Of a stretch of DNA of 64,000 nucleotides, positions 51,787-60,007 are shown one piece after another. Each line of letters begins with the position of its first letter. The stretch's first letter is position 1. The notes beneath the pieces are model-generated. The model was given only the letters and a program-made list of their open reading frames with translations, was not told the origin of the DNA and made no database searches. The DNA comes from Streptomyces ambofaciens ATCC 23877 (GTDB lineage Bacteria; Actinomycetota; Actinomycetes; Streptomycetales; Streptomycetaceae), in assembly GCF_001267885.1 (NCBI RefSeq), contig NZ_CP012382.1:5257001-5321000 (forward strand). Reading direction: 5' to 3'. The translations under genes and the position numbers were made by a program.

Positions 51787-53130
51787 GTGACGGCGTCACC
51801 GTACGGGCCCCTGTCCGCGTACCGGCCCCGGCCGCCGGCGGCGCACACCCTGGTCCCGGTGTGCGCCGGGCTTGTCGCGCTCGCCTCGCTCGCGTCCGTC
51901 CTGTGGTCGGGACCGGTGGACCGGCCCGTCGCGCTGGCCTTCGGCGTTCTCGTCGTCCTCGGTGAGCTGACCCGGGGGACCGGGGCCGGGGCCCGGGAGG
52001 CCGCGCCGCTCGGAGCCGCCGGAGCGATGGCGTACGCGCTGCTCGGAGAGGTCGCCGGGCGGCCCATGCAGCACGGCGCCGGCCAGACCGTCGCCGTCGT
52101 GCTCGCCGCCTCGCTGCTCGGCAGCGTCCCCCGCATCGCACGCGGCGGCGGACCCGTGCTGGACCCTCTGGCGCGACGCGTGCTCACCGTCGCCTTCGCC
52201 GCCGTGTGCTTCCGGCCGCTCCACAACCAGGGCGTCTTCCACGACTGGAGCGGTCCCGCCCACGTGCTGCTGCTCGTCGCGCTGCTGGCCCTGACCGCGC
52301 TGTGCGAGGCCCTGCTCGCCGCGGCCCCGGCGCACGCGCGGACCGGGTGGCCCTTCGGCCCGCTGCTGCGCGAGGAGCTGCGCGGCATGGTCGGCATCAC
52401 GTCCGCGGTGTGCGCGACCGGGGCGGTGATGGCGCTCGCGGTGGCCGTCGCGGGACTGTGGGCGCTCCCCGTCCTCTGCGTTCCGCTGCTCCTCACCCAC
52501 CTGTCCTATCGGCGGTACGCGGCCGTGCGGGCCACCTACCGGCAGACCATCGCCTCCCTGGCCCGGGCCACCGAGATCGCCGGGTACACCCCGGCCGGGC
52601 ACGCCCGCCGCGTCGCCGAGCTCAGCGGCGCCGTCGGGCGCGACCTGGGGCTCTCCGGTGCCGATCTGACCGTGCTGGAGTACGCGGCCCTCATGCACGA
52701 CATCGGCCAGCTGAGCCTCGTCGACCCGGTGCCGGCCGGAGCCACCGCCTGCCTGCCCCGCGCGGAGCAGCGGCGCATCGCCCTGCTCGGCGGGGCCGTC
52801 GTCCGCCAGACCGGGGTCGACGCGGCGGTGGCGGTGGTGGTGGAGCGCCAGGCCGACCCCTGCCGGGAGCAGCCGGTCGCCGCGCGGATCGTGCGGGCCG
52901 TCAACGCGTACGAGGAGAAGGCACGGGACGCCGGTCCCGGCGGCGGCCTCAAAGCGCTGGAGGAGCTGCGCCTGGCCGTCGCGGACGACTACGCTCCCGA
53001 CGTCGTGGAGGCGCTGGCCCGGGTGCTCTCCCGGCAGGGAGGGACGACGCGTGAGCGGCTTCGTCGAGGGCAGGGACGGGACGAGGACGGGCAGTCTTAC
53101 CGGGCCCGCTACTGGGTAACCCATGGGTAA
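51787..53130 (+). CDS. Membrane protein with degenerate HD-GYP domain (paralogue of the preceding gene)
   Basis: 447 residues with the same layout: a hydrophobic N-terminal half, then an HD domain. It keeps GHARRVAEL and LMHDIGQLSL, but the Lys after HD is Gln and the region of HHHERLDGSGYP has become VVVERQADPC, so the GYP motif and several metal ligands are lost. It is most likely a catalytically dead sensor or partner of the upstream HD-GYP protein. GTG 51787, 40 bases downstream of its paralogue. The end of the gene overlaps potential upstream starts of the TPR gene. Confidence 0.82.
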   Translation: MTASPYGPLSAYRPRPPAAHTLVPVCAGLVALASLASVLWSGPVDRPVALAFGVLVVLGELTRGTGAGAREAAPLGAAGAMAYALLGEVAGRPMQHGAGQTVAVVLAASLLGSVPRIARGGGPVLDPLARRVLTVAFAAVCFRPLHNQGVFHDWSGPAHVLLLVALLALTALCEALLAAAPAHARTGWPFGPLLREELRGMVGITSAVCATGAVMALAVAVAGLWALPVLCVPLLLTHLSYRRYAAVRATYRQTIASLARATEIAGYTPAGHARRVAELSGAVGRDLGLSGADLTVLEYAALMHDIGQLSLVDPVPAGATACLPRAEQRRIALLGGAVVRQTGVDAAVAVVVERQADPCREQPVAARIVRAVNAYEEKARDAGPGGGLKALEELRLAVADDYAPDVVEALARVLSRQGGTTRERLRRGQGRDEDGQSYRARYWVTHG

Positions 53131-53233
53131 TGAGCGACCTCGTGGCCGTACGTGGTTGGATGCGAAGGAGAAGGTGTCCGGGGGCGCGGGAAGGCACAGC
53201 CAGCCCACAGAACGGAACTGGCAGGCGGGAATC

Positions 53234-54214
53234 GTGAGGATCTTCGGCAAGGGACGGCACCGGCCCTCCGCCTCCTGGCGGCAGGCCACCGACCGGGCGT
53301 TCACACTGATCGGCGACGGCCGGTACGAGGATGCCGGCGCGCTGCTCACGCGCGCCGCCGACCTGGAACCCTGGCTGTCGGAGTCCTGGTTCAACCTCGC
53401 CCTGCTGCACAAGTTCCGGCACGACTGGGAGCAGGCCAGGGCGGCCGGCCTGCGGGCCGTGGCGCTGCTCGACCGGGACATCGGCGCGCCCGACTGGTGG
53501 AACGTCGGCATCGCGGCGACCGCCCTGCAGGACTGGCCGCTGGCCCGCCGGGCCTGGCAGGCCTACGGGCTGCGCACCCCGGGGAACGCGACGGACGCGG
53601 GCGAGCCGCTCGGCATGGAGCTCGGCAGCGCTGCCGTACGGCTGTCCCCGGAGGGCGAGGCCGAGGTCGTCTGGGGACGGCGGCTGGACCCCGCCCGCAT
53701 CGAGGTGCTGTCCATCCCGCTGCCCTCCTCCGGCCGGCGCTGGGGTGAGGTCGTCCTCCACGACGGGGTGCCGCACGGGGAACGCACCACCACCGCCGGG
53801 CACGCCTACCCGGTCTTCGACGAGATCGAGCTGTGGGCGCCGTCGCCCGTGCCGACCTGGGTCGTCCTCCTGGAGGCCGCCACCGAGGCAGACCGTGACG
53901 CCCTGGAGCAGCTCGCCGCCGACGCCGGGTTCGCCGCCGAGGACTGGTCGTCGTCGGTCCGGCTGCTGTGCCGGATGTGCTCGGAGTCGCGGATGCCGTC
54001 CGACGAGGGCGAGGGCGAGCACCTCGACCCGCACGACCACAGCGAACCGGGACATCCCGGGCCTCTCGGCCACCGCACCGACGGGCAGCTGTGGGTGCCC
54101 GAGCGGGAGTGCGGGGTCGCGGCGCCGGCCGCCCTGGTGAGGGGGCTGCTGGACGGGTGGGTCGCGGACAGCCCGGACTCGCGCGACTGGCGGGACCTGG
54201 AAGAGGTCTGCTGA
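53234..54214 (+). CDS. TPR-type protein with a Cys/His-rich C-terminal segment
   Basis: 326 residues. Residues about 10-110 form two or three TPR-like helical pairs ([38 protein letters not shown]). The middle is a beta-rich domain ([20 protein letters not shown]). Near 244 come CRMC and then [12 protein letters not shown] and ERECG, a possible zinc site. GTG 53234 is used; GTG 53174 (AAGGAG upstream) and ATG 53123 are in frame, but the codons between 53123 and 53233 are unlike Streptomyces coding sequence. Function unknown. Confidence 0.78.
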   Translation: MRIFGKGRHRPSASWRQATDRAFTLIGDGRYEDAGALLTRAADLEPWLSESWFNLALLHKFRHDWEQARAAGLRAVALLDRDIGAPDWWNVGIAATALQDWPLARRAWQAYGLRTPGNATDAGEPLGMELGSAAVRLSPEGEAEVVWGRRLDPARIEVLSIPLPSSGRRWGEVVLHDGVPHGERTTTAGHAYPVFDEIELWAPSPVPTWVVLLEAATEADRDALEQLAADAGFAAEDWSSSVRLLCRMCSESRMPSDEGEGEHLDPHDHSEPGHPGPLGHRTDGQLWVPERECGVAAPAALVRGLLDGWVADSPDSRDWRDLEEVC

Positions 54215-54365
54215 GGGCGTCCCTTCGCCGTCCGTCCCGCGTGGCCGGCCGCGCCCACGCGGCGGAGCCGCACACCGACACGGTCCCGCGCCCCCGCGGA
54301 GCGCGATCCCCGTACCCTGTATCAGGCATCACCCCCGGTTTTATCCAGGAAGGCACACGTCGGTC

Positions 54366-55016
54366 ATGGCGCAGCAGGACACCGATCAGCAGCACGCGGG
54401 CGTGCTCCCCGTGGACGACGACGGGTTCGTCGTCGACACCGAGGAGTGCGAGGAGCGCGAGACGGCCTGGCGGGAGCGCGGCACCTCGCGTCCGATCACG
54501 GTGGTCGGCAACCCGGTGCTGCACAAGGAGTGCGAGGACGTCACCGACTTCGGCGAGGAGTTCCAGCAGCTGGTCGCGGACATGTTCGCCAGCCAGCGCA
54601 CCGCCGAGGGCGTCGGCCTCGCCGCCAACCAGATCGGCGTCGCCAAGAAGGTCTTCGTCTACGACTGCCCCGACGACGAGGGCGTGCGCCACGTCGGCGT
54701 GGTCTGCAACCCGCGGCTCGTCGAACTGCCCGCCGACCGGCGCCGGCTGGACGACAGCAACGAGGGCTGCCTGTCCGTGCCCACCGCCTACGCGCCGCTC
54801 GCCCGCCCCGACTACGCCGAGGTGACCGGGCAGGACGAGCAGGGCAACCCGGTCAAGGTGCGCGGCACCGGCTACTTCGCACGGTGTTTGCAGCACGAGA
54901 CGGACCACCTGTACGGGTACCTCTACATCGACCGGCTCTCCAAGCGTGAACGCAAGGAAGCGCTGCGGCAGATGGCCGAGAACGAGCCGCGCTACCCCGT
55001 GGTCGCGAACGACTGA
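54366..55016 (+). CDS. def: Peptide deformylase
   Basis: 216 residues with all three deformylase motifs: [18 protein letters not shown] and QHETDHLYG (HExxH with metal-binding Cys in motif 2). It removes the formyl group from nascent proteins. The N-terminal extension of about 40 acidic residues ([16 protein letters not shown]) is longer than in E. coli. An AGGAAGG site lies 13 bases before the ATG. Unlike most bacteria, fmt is not adjacent. Confidence 0.95.
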   Translation: MAQQDTDQQHAGVLPVDDDGFVVDTEECEERETAWRERGTSRPITVVGNPVLHKECEDVTDFGEEFQQLVADMFASQRTAEGVGLAANQIGVAKKVFVYDCPDDEGVRHVGVVCNPRLVELPADRRRLDDSNEGCLSVPTAYAPLARPDYAEVTGQDEQGNPVKVRGTGYFARCLQHETDHLYGYLYIDRLSKRERKEALRQMAENEPRYPVVAND

Positions 55017-55045
55017 CACCGCCCCACCGGTCATCCGTCTTCCGT

Positions 55046-55089
55046 ACGTACGGCGCCTGTTCGGGACTCCCCGAGCGGGCGCCGTACGT
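55046..55089 (+). terminator. Terminator of def
   Basis: 12-bp perfect arms (55046-55057 with 55078-55089) around a 20-base loop that itself pairs (TCGG with CCGA). Confidence 0.75.
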
Positions 55090-55264
55090 CTGTCGGAACC
55101 TGCCACACAACAGGAGGATTCCGGCACCGGGGGGTAGTGAATGGAGCAAATCCGTTCCCATAGCGGTCAGTTGTGGTGCTGAATAGGAAGCGCGGGGATA
55201 CGCAACGGCGCACGCCCCGCTCAGCGCGAGGGGTGCGCCACCGGCGGCTGAGAGGGGTTTGTTC

Positions 55265-56356
55265 GTGCATGCTTTCCCACACGGCACCACAGCGGCACCG
55301 ACCGCGATCGCAGTACCGCCATCGCTCCGCCTTCCGGTGATCGAAGCGGCTTTTCCCCGGCGGCTGCACCCGTATTGGCCGAGGCTCCAGGAGAAGACCC
55401 GTACCTGGCTGCTCGAAAAACGGCTCATGCCGGCGGACAAGGTCGCGGAATATGCCGACGGTCTGTGCTACACGGACCTCATGGCCGGGTACTACCTGGG
55501 TGCGCCCGACGAGGTCCTGCAGGCGATAGCGGACTTCAGCGCCTGGTTCTTCGTCTGGGACGACCGGCACGACCGCGACATCGTCCACGACCGCCCCGGC
55601 GCCTGGCGGCGCCTGCGGAACCAGCTGCACGCGGCACTCGACTCTCCCGGCGACCACCTGCACCACGAGGACACCCTGGTCGCCGGATTCGCCGACAGTG
55701 TGCGGCGGTTGTACGCCTTCCTGCCGCCGCCGGCGCAGTGGAACGCCCGGTTCACCCGGCACTTCCACGCGGTGATCGAGGCGTACGACCGGGAATTCCA
55801 CAACCGGACCCGCGGGATCGTGCCCGGTGTGGCGGAGTACCTCGAACTGCGCCGGCTCACCTTCGCCCACTGGATCTGGACCGATCTGCTGGAGCCGAGC
55901 GCGGGCTGCGAACTTCCGGACGCCGTTCGGAAACACCCGGCCTACAGTCGCGCGGCGTTGTTGAGTCAGGAATTCGCCGCCTGGTACAACGACCTCTGCT
56001 CACTGCCGAAGGAAATAGCGGGCGACGAGGTGCACAATCTCGGTATCAGCCTCATCACCCATCACGGACTGACCCTGGAGGAATCCATCGGAGAAGTCCG
56101 GCGACGCGTGGAGGAATGCATCACCGAATTCCTCGACGTGGAACAGGACGCAATGCGGTTCGCCGACGAACTCGACGACGGAACCGTGCGCGGGAAGGAA
56201 CTGAGCGGTGCCGTGCGGGCCGGCGTCGGCAATATGCGGAACTGGTTCAGCTCCGTCTACTGGTTCCACCACGAGTCCGGTCGGTACATGGTCGACAACT
56301 GGGACGACCGGTCCACGCCCCCGTACGTCAACAACGAAGCGGCAGGTGAGAAATGA
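55265..56356 (+). CDS. eizS: Epi-isozizaene synthase (sesquiterpene cyclase)
   Basis: 363 residues, class I terpene cyclase. Aspartate-rich motif D99DRHD103 and the NSE triad in NDLCSLPKE (about 242-250) bind three Mg ions and farnesyl diphosphate, which is cyclised to epi-isozizaene. The conserved C-terminal Arg-Tyr is in [12 protein letters not shown]. It is closely similar to S. coelicolor SCO5222, with two extra residues near 155-158 (LPPPAQWN). GTG 55265 follows GAGAGGGG. The stop overlaps the P450 start by four bases. Confidence 0.95.
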   Translation: MHAFPHGTTAAPTAIAVPPSLRLPVIEAAFPRRLHPYWPRLQEKTRTWLLEKRLMPADKVAEYADGLCYTDLMAGYYLGAPDEVLQAIADFSAWFFVWDDRHDRDIVHDRPGAWRRLRNQLHAALDSPGDHLHHEDTLVAGFADSVRRLYAFLPPPAQWNARFTRHFHAVIEAYDREFHNRTRGIVPGVAEYLELRRLTFAHWIWTDLLEPSAGCELPDAVRKHPAYSRAALLSQEFAAWYNDLCSLPKEIAGDEVHNLGISLITHHGLTLEESIGEVRRRVEECITEFLDVEQDAMRFADELDDGTVRGKELSGAVRAGVGNMRNWFSSVYWFHHESGRYMVDNWDDRSTPPYVNNEAAGEK

Positions 56357-57768
56357 CCGTCCAGTCCTCCCCCGAGTCCCCGGCTTCGGCCGGACAAAGC
56401 GCGACCGCGTCCCCCGCGGTCCGGGACGAAGCGACACCGGAGCTGCGCCGGCCGCCCGTTGCGGGCGGCGGCGTCCCCCTCCTCGGCCACGGCTGGAGGC
56501 TGGCCCGCGACCCGCTGGCCTTCATGTCCCAGCTGCGCGACCACGGCGACATCGTGCGGATCAAGCTCGGCCCGAAGACCGTCTACGCGGTCACCGCACC
56601 GGAACTCACGGGCGCCCTGGCCCTGAGCCCCGACTACCACATAGCCGGTCCGCTCTGGGAGTCCCTGGAGGGCCTGCTCGGCAAGGAGGGCGTGGCCACC
56701 GCCAACGGCCCGCTCCACCGCCGGCAGCGGCGCACCATGCAGCCGGCCTTCCGGCTCGACGCCATCCCCGCCTACGGGCCGATCATGGAGGAGGAGGCGC
56801 ACGCCCTCGCCGAGCGCTGGCAGCCGGGGCGGACCGTCGACGCCACCTCCGAGTCCTTCCGCGTCGCCGTGCGCGTCGCGGCCCGCTGCCTGCTGCGCGG
56901 CCAGTACATGGACGAGCGGGCCGAGCGGCTGTGCGTCGCGCTCGCCACCGTCTTCCGGGGCATGTACCGGCGGATGGTCGTCCCGCTGGGCCCTCTCTAC
57001 CGGCTGCCGCTTCCGGCCAATCGCGAATTCAACAACGCGCTGGCCGATTTGCACCTCCTGGTCGACGAGATCATCGCCGAGCGCCGCGCATCCGGTCAAA
57101 AGCCGGACGATTTGCTGACGGCGTTGCTGGAGGCGAAGGACGACAATGGGGACCCGATCGGGGAACAGGAGATCCACGACCAGGTGGTCGCGATACTCAC
57201 CCCCGGCAGTGAAACCATCGCCTCCACGATCATGTGGTTGCTGCAGGCACTTGCCGACCACCCGGAACATGCCGACCGCATACACGACGAAGTCCGGGCG
57301 GTCACCGGAGGACGTCCCGTCGCATTCGAGGACGTCCGCAAGCTCACCCACACGAACAATGTCATCGTGGAAGCCATGCGTTTGCGTCCCGCCGTGTGGG
57401 TATTGACGCGTCGCACGGTGGTCGAGACCGAACTCGGTGGCTATCGCATTCCGGCCGGATCGGACATCATCTACAGTCCGTACGCAATCCAGCGCGATGC
57501 GAAGTCGTACGCCGACAACCTGCGGTTCGACCCGGACCGATGGATTCCGGAACGTGCGACGGATGTGCCGAAATACGCCATGAAGCCGTTCAGTGTCGGC
57601 AATCGGAAGTGCCCTAGCGACCACTTCTCGATGGCTCAGCTGACCCTGATCACGGCGGCCCTCGCCTCGAAGTACCGCTTCGAGCAGGTGGCCGGCTCCA
57701 ACGACGCGGTCCGCGTGGGCATCACCCTCCGTCCGCACGATCTGCTGGTCAGGCCGGTGGCGCGGTGA
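56353..57768 (+). CDS. cyp170A1: Cytochrome P450 CYP170A1 (albaflavenone synthase)
   Basis: 471 residues, translationally coupled to eizS. P450 landmarks are the I-helix TPGSETIAS (about 284-291), ExxR as EAMR (340-343), and the heme-thiolate loop [13 protein letters not shown] with Cys420. It oxidises epi-isozizaene at one carbon to albaflavenols and then albaflavenone, a sesquiterpenoid antibiotic. A second DDxxD-like motif, DDNGD (263-267), is kept; CYP170A1 of S. coelicolor has a moonlighting farnesene synthase activity linked to such motifs. Convergent with nrdS, stops 3 bases apart. Confidence 0.95.
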   Translation: MTVQSSPESPASAGQSATASPAVRDEATPELRRPPVAGGGVPLLGHGWRLARDPLAFMSQLRDHGDIVRIKLGPKTVYAVTAPELTGALALSPDYHIAGPLWESLEGLLGKEGVATANGPLHRRQRRTMQPAFRLDAIPAYGPIMEEEAHALAERWQPGRTVDATSESFRVAVRVAARCLLRGQYMDERAERLCVALATVFRGMYRRMVVPLGPLYRLPLPANREFNNALADLHLLVDEIIAERRASGQKPDDLLTALLEAKDDNGDPIGEQEIHDQVVAILTPGSETIASTIMWLLQALADHPEHADRIHDEVRAVTGGRPVAFEDVRKLTHTNNVIVEAMRLRPAVWVLTRRTVVETELGGYRIPAGSDIIYSPYAIQRDAKSYADNLRFDPDRWIPERATDVPKYAMKPFSVGNRKCPSDHFSMAQLTLITAALASKYRFEQVAGSNDAVRVGITLRPHDLLVRPVAR

Positions 57769-57771
57769 CGC

Positions 57772-58740
57772 TCAGGCCGCCGCCTCCGGGCCGCGGAAGG
57801 TACGCCGGTAGGCGTGCGGTGTGGTGTCCAGGGCCCTGACGAACTGGTGCCTGAGGGCCGCCGCCGTACCGAATCCGGTGCGCCACGCGATCGCGTCCAT
57901 CGTCTCGTCCGTCGCCTCCAGCAGCCGCTGGGCCAGCAGCACGCGCTGGCGCAGTATCCAGCGGTAGGGAGTCGTCCCCGTCTCCTGCTGGAAGCGGCGG
58001 GCGAAGGTGCGCGGGGACATGCGCGCCCGCGCCGCCAGCTGGTCGACGGTCACCTCCTCGTCGAGGTGCTGCTCCATCCAGGACAGCACCTCGCCGACGG
58101 TGTCGCAGGAGGAGCGCGGCAGCGGCCGTTCGATGTACTGGGCCTGACCACCGTCCCGGTGCGGCGGCACGACCATGCGCCGGGCGATCTTGTTGGCGAC
58201 CTCCGTCCCCTGTTCCTTGCGGACGATGTGCAGACAGGCGTCGATGCCTGCGGCGGTGCCGGCACTGGTGATCACCGGGTCCTCGTCCACGTAGAGCACG
58301 TCGGGAGCCACGGAGACCCGTGGGTACTGCCGGGCCAGCTCGGCCGCGTGGTGCCAGTGCACCGCGCACCGCCGCCCGTCCAGCAGGCCGGCGGCGCCCA
58401 GCACGAACACCCCGGAGCACACGCTCAGCACCCGCGCGCCCCGCTCCACCGCCCGCCGCAGGGCGTCCAGCAGCTCCGGCGGGTACTCCCGGCGGGCGAA
58501 GTCGCTCCCCGCCGGCACGGTGATCAGGTCGGCCTCCTCCAGCCGCTCCAGCCCGTACGGCGTGGAGACGGTCAGTCCGCCGACATGGGTGGTCAGCTCG
58601 GGACCCTCCGCGGAGACCACCGCGAAGTCGTACCGCGGCAGGCCCTCGTCGCTGCGGTCGACGCCGAAGACCTCGCAGACGACACCGAGTTCGAAAGGAT
58701 GCGCACCGTCCAGCAGGACGGCCGCCACGTTCTGCAGCAT
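57772..58740 (-). CDS. nrdS: GATase1-like AraC-family regulator NrdS
   Basis: 322 residues. The N-terminal half is a DJ-1/PfpI-like domain with the nucleophile-elbow Cys in VLSVCSGVFVLGAAG. The C-terminal 100 residues are the AraC double helix-turn-helix (VDQLAARARMSPRTFARRF, AIAWRTGFGTAAALRHQF). In S. coelicolor the gene follows nrdAB and is called nrdS; its targets are not firmly known. ATG 58740 is used, since the protein family starts there; an in-frame ATG at 58797 adds 19 residues. Confidence 0.88.
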   Translation of the reverse strand: MLQNVAAVLLDGAHPFELGVVCEVFGVDRSDEGLPRYDFAVVSAEGPELTTHVGGLTVSTPYGLERLEEADLITVPAGSDFARREYPPELLDALRRAVERGARVLSVCSGVFVLGAAGLLDGRRCAVHWHHAAELARQYPRVSVAPDVLYVDEDPVITSAGTAAGIDACLHIVRKEQGTEVANKIARRMVVPPHRDGGQAQYIERPLPRSSCDTVGEVLSWMEQHLDEEVTVDQLAARARMSPRTFARRFQQETGTTPYRWILRQRVLLAQRLLEATDETMDAIAWRTGFGTAAALRHQFVRALDTTPHAYRRTFRGPEAAA

Positions 58741-58832
58741 GCCGACAGTGTGCCTCGGAAGTGGCAGGAAATCGAGGCCCTGCGGCAGTCCTGCCACTCC
58801 CGGTAAGGAGTCCGGAGCGCGACAGTAGTGTC

Positions 58833-59087
58833 ATGACCGGAAACCAGATGGAAGCCCTGATCGGAATGCTCGTGACCTTCGGACTCCTGGTCCTCATGGT
58901 CCTCCCCTCGGCGATCGGCATCGTGCGCGAGAGGCGCATCGACCGTCAGCTCAGGGAGGCCCGGGAGAACCGGCGGGAGGGGGAGAGGCCTCGCCCGACT
59001 CAGAAGTCCTCGGACAGGTCGACGGTGCCCTCCACCGCGACCTGGTACGCCGAGGGCCGCCGCTCGAAGAAGTTGGTCAGCTCCTGA
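58833..59087 (+). CDS. Small membrane protein overlapping the 3' end of nrdB on the opposite strand
   Basis: 84 codons. Residues 1-30 are a membrane helix (MEALIGMLVTFGLLVLMVLP) followed by a basic segment VRERRIDRQLREARENRREG, a typical short membrane protein. The last 30 codons lie antisense to the end of nrdB. AAGGAG is 22 bases away, so initiation is uncertain. It sits inside the nrdB-nrdS gap on the opposite strand. Confidence 0.5.
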   Translation: MTGNQMEALIGMLVTFGLLVLMVLPSAIGIVRERRIDRQLREARENRREGERPRPTQKSSDRSTVPSTATWYAEGRRSKKLVSS

Positions 59088-60007
59088 ACCCCCTGCAGCT
59101 CCATGAAGGAGAAGGGGTTCTCGGAGCCGTACACCGGGGCGAAGCCGAGCCGCGTCAGACGCTGGTCGGCGACGCACTCCAGGTACTCCCGCATCGAGTC
59201 GGTGTTCATCCCCGGGAGGCCGTCACCGCACAGGTCGCGCGCGAACTGCAGCTCGGCCTCGACGGCCTCCCGCAGCATGTCGGTGACCTCCTGCCGGAGC
59301 TGGTCGTCGAACAGCTCCGGCTCCTCCTTGCGCACGGTGTCCACGACGTCGAAGGCGAAGGACATGTGCATGGTCTCGTCCCGGAACACCCAGTTGGTGC
59401 CGGTGGCCAGGCCGTGCAGCAGACCACGGCTGCGGAACCAGTAGACGTAGGCGAAGGCGCCGTAGAAGAACAGGCCCTCGATGCATGCGGCGAAGCAGAT
59501 GAGGTTGAGCAGGAAACGGCGGCGGTCCGCCCGGGTCTCCAGCCGGTCGATCGACTCGACCGAGTCCATCCACCTGAAGCAGAACTCGGCCTTCTCGCGG
59601 ATGGAGGGGATGTTCTCCACGGCCGCGAAGGCGGCGGCCCGGTCGTCCGGGTCGGGCAGGTAGGTGTCCAGGAGCGTCAGGTAGAACTGGACGTGCACGG
59701 CCTCCTCGAAGAGCTGGCGGGACAGGTACAGCCGCGCCTCGGGGGAGTTGATGTGCTTGTAGAGGGTGAGCACCAGGTTGTTCGCCACGATCGAGTCGCC
59801 GGTGGCGAAGAAGGCCACCAGCCGTCCGATCAGGTGCTGCTCCATGGGGCTGAGCTTCGCCAGGTCGGTGACGTCCGAGTGGAGGTCGACCTCCTCGACG
59901 TGCCAGGTGTTCTTGATGGCGTCCCGGTAGCGCTCGTAGAAGTCCGGGTAGCGCATGGGGCGCAGGGTCAGTTCGAAGCCCGGGTCGAGCAGGTTCTTGG
60001 TGTTCAT
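59000..60007 (-). CDS. nrdB: Class Ia ribonucleotide reductase beta subunit
   Basis: 335 residues. The di-iron and radical site is readable: ATGDSIVANNL, LFEEAVHVQFYLTLLD (Glu-x2-His-x3-Tyr, so the radical Tyr is present), FCFAACIEGLFFY and DETMHMSFAFDVV. The C-terminal tail VEGTVDLSEDF docks on NrdA. The ATG shares one base with the nrdA stop (TGATG). It provides the tyrosyl radical for deoxyribonucleotide synthesis. Confidence 0.95.
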   Translation of the reverse strand: MNTKNLLDPGFELTLRPMRYPDFYERYRDAIKNTWHVEEVDLHSDVTDLAKLSPMEQHLIGRLVAFFATGDSIVANNLVLTLYKHINSPEARLYLSRQLFEEAVHVQFYLTLLDTYLPDPDDRAAAFAAVENIPSIREKAEFCFRWMDSVESIDRLETRADRRRFLLNLICFAACIEGLFFYGAFAYVYWFRSRGLLHGLATGTNWVFRDETMHMSFAFDVVDTVRKEEPELFDDQLRQEVTDMLREAVEAELQFARDLCGDGLPGMNTDSMREYLECVADQRLTRLGFAPVYGSENPFSFMELQGVQELTNFFERRPSAYQVAVEGTVDLSEDF

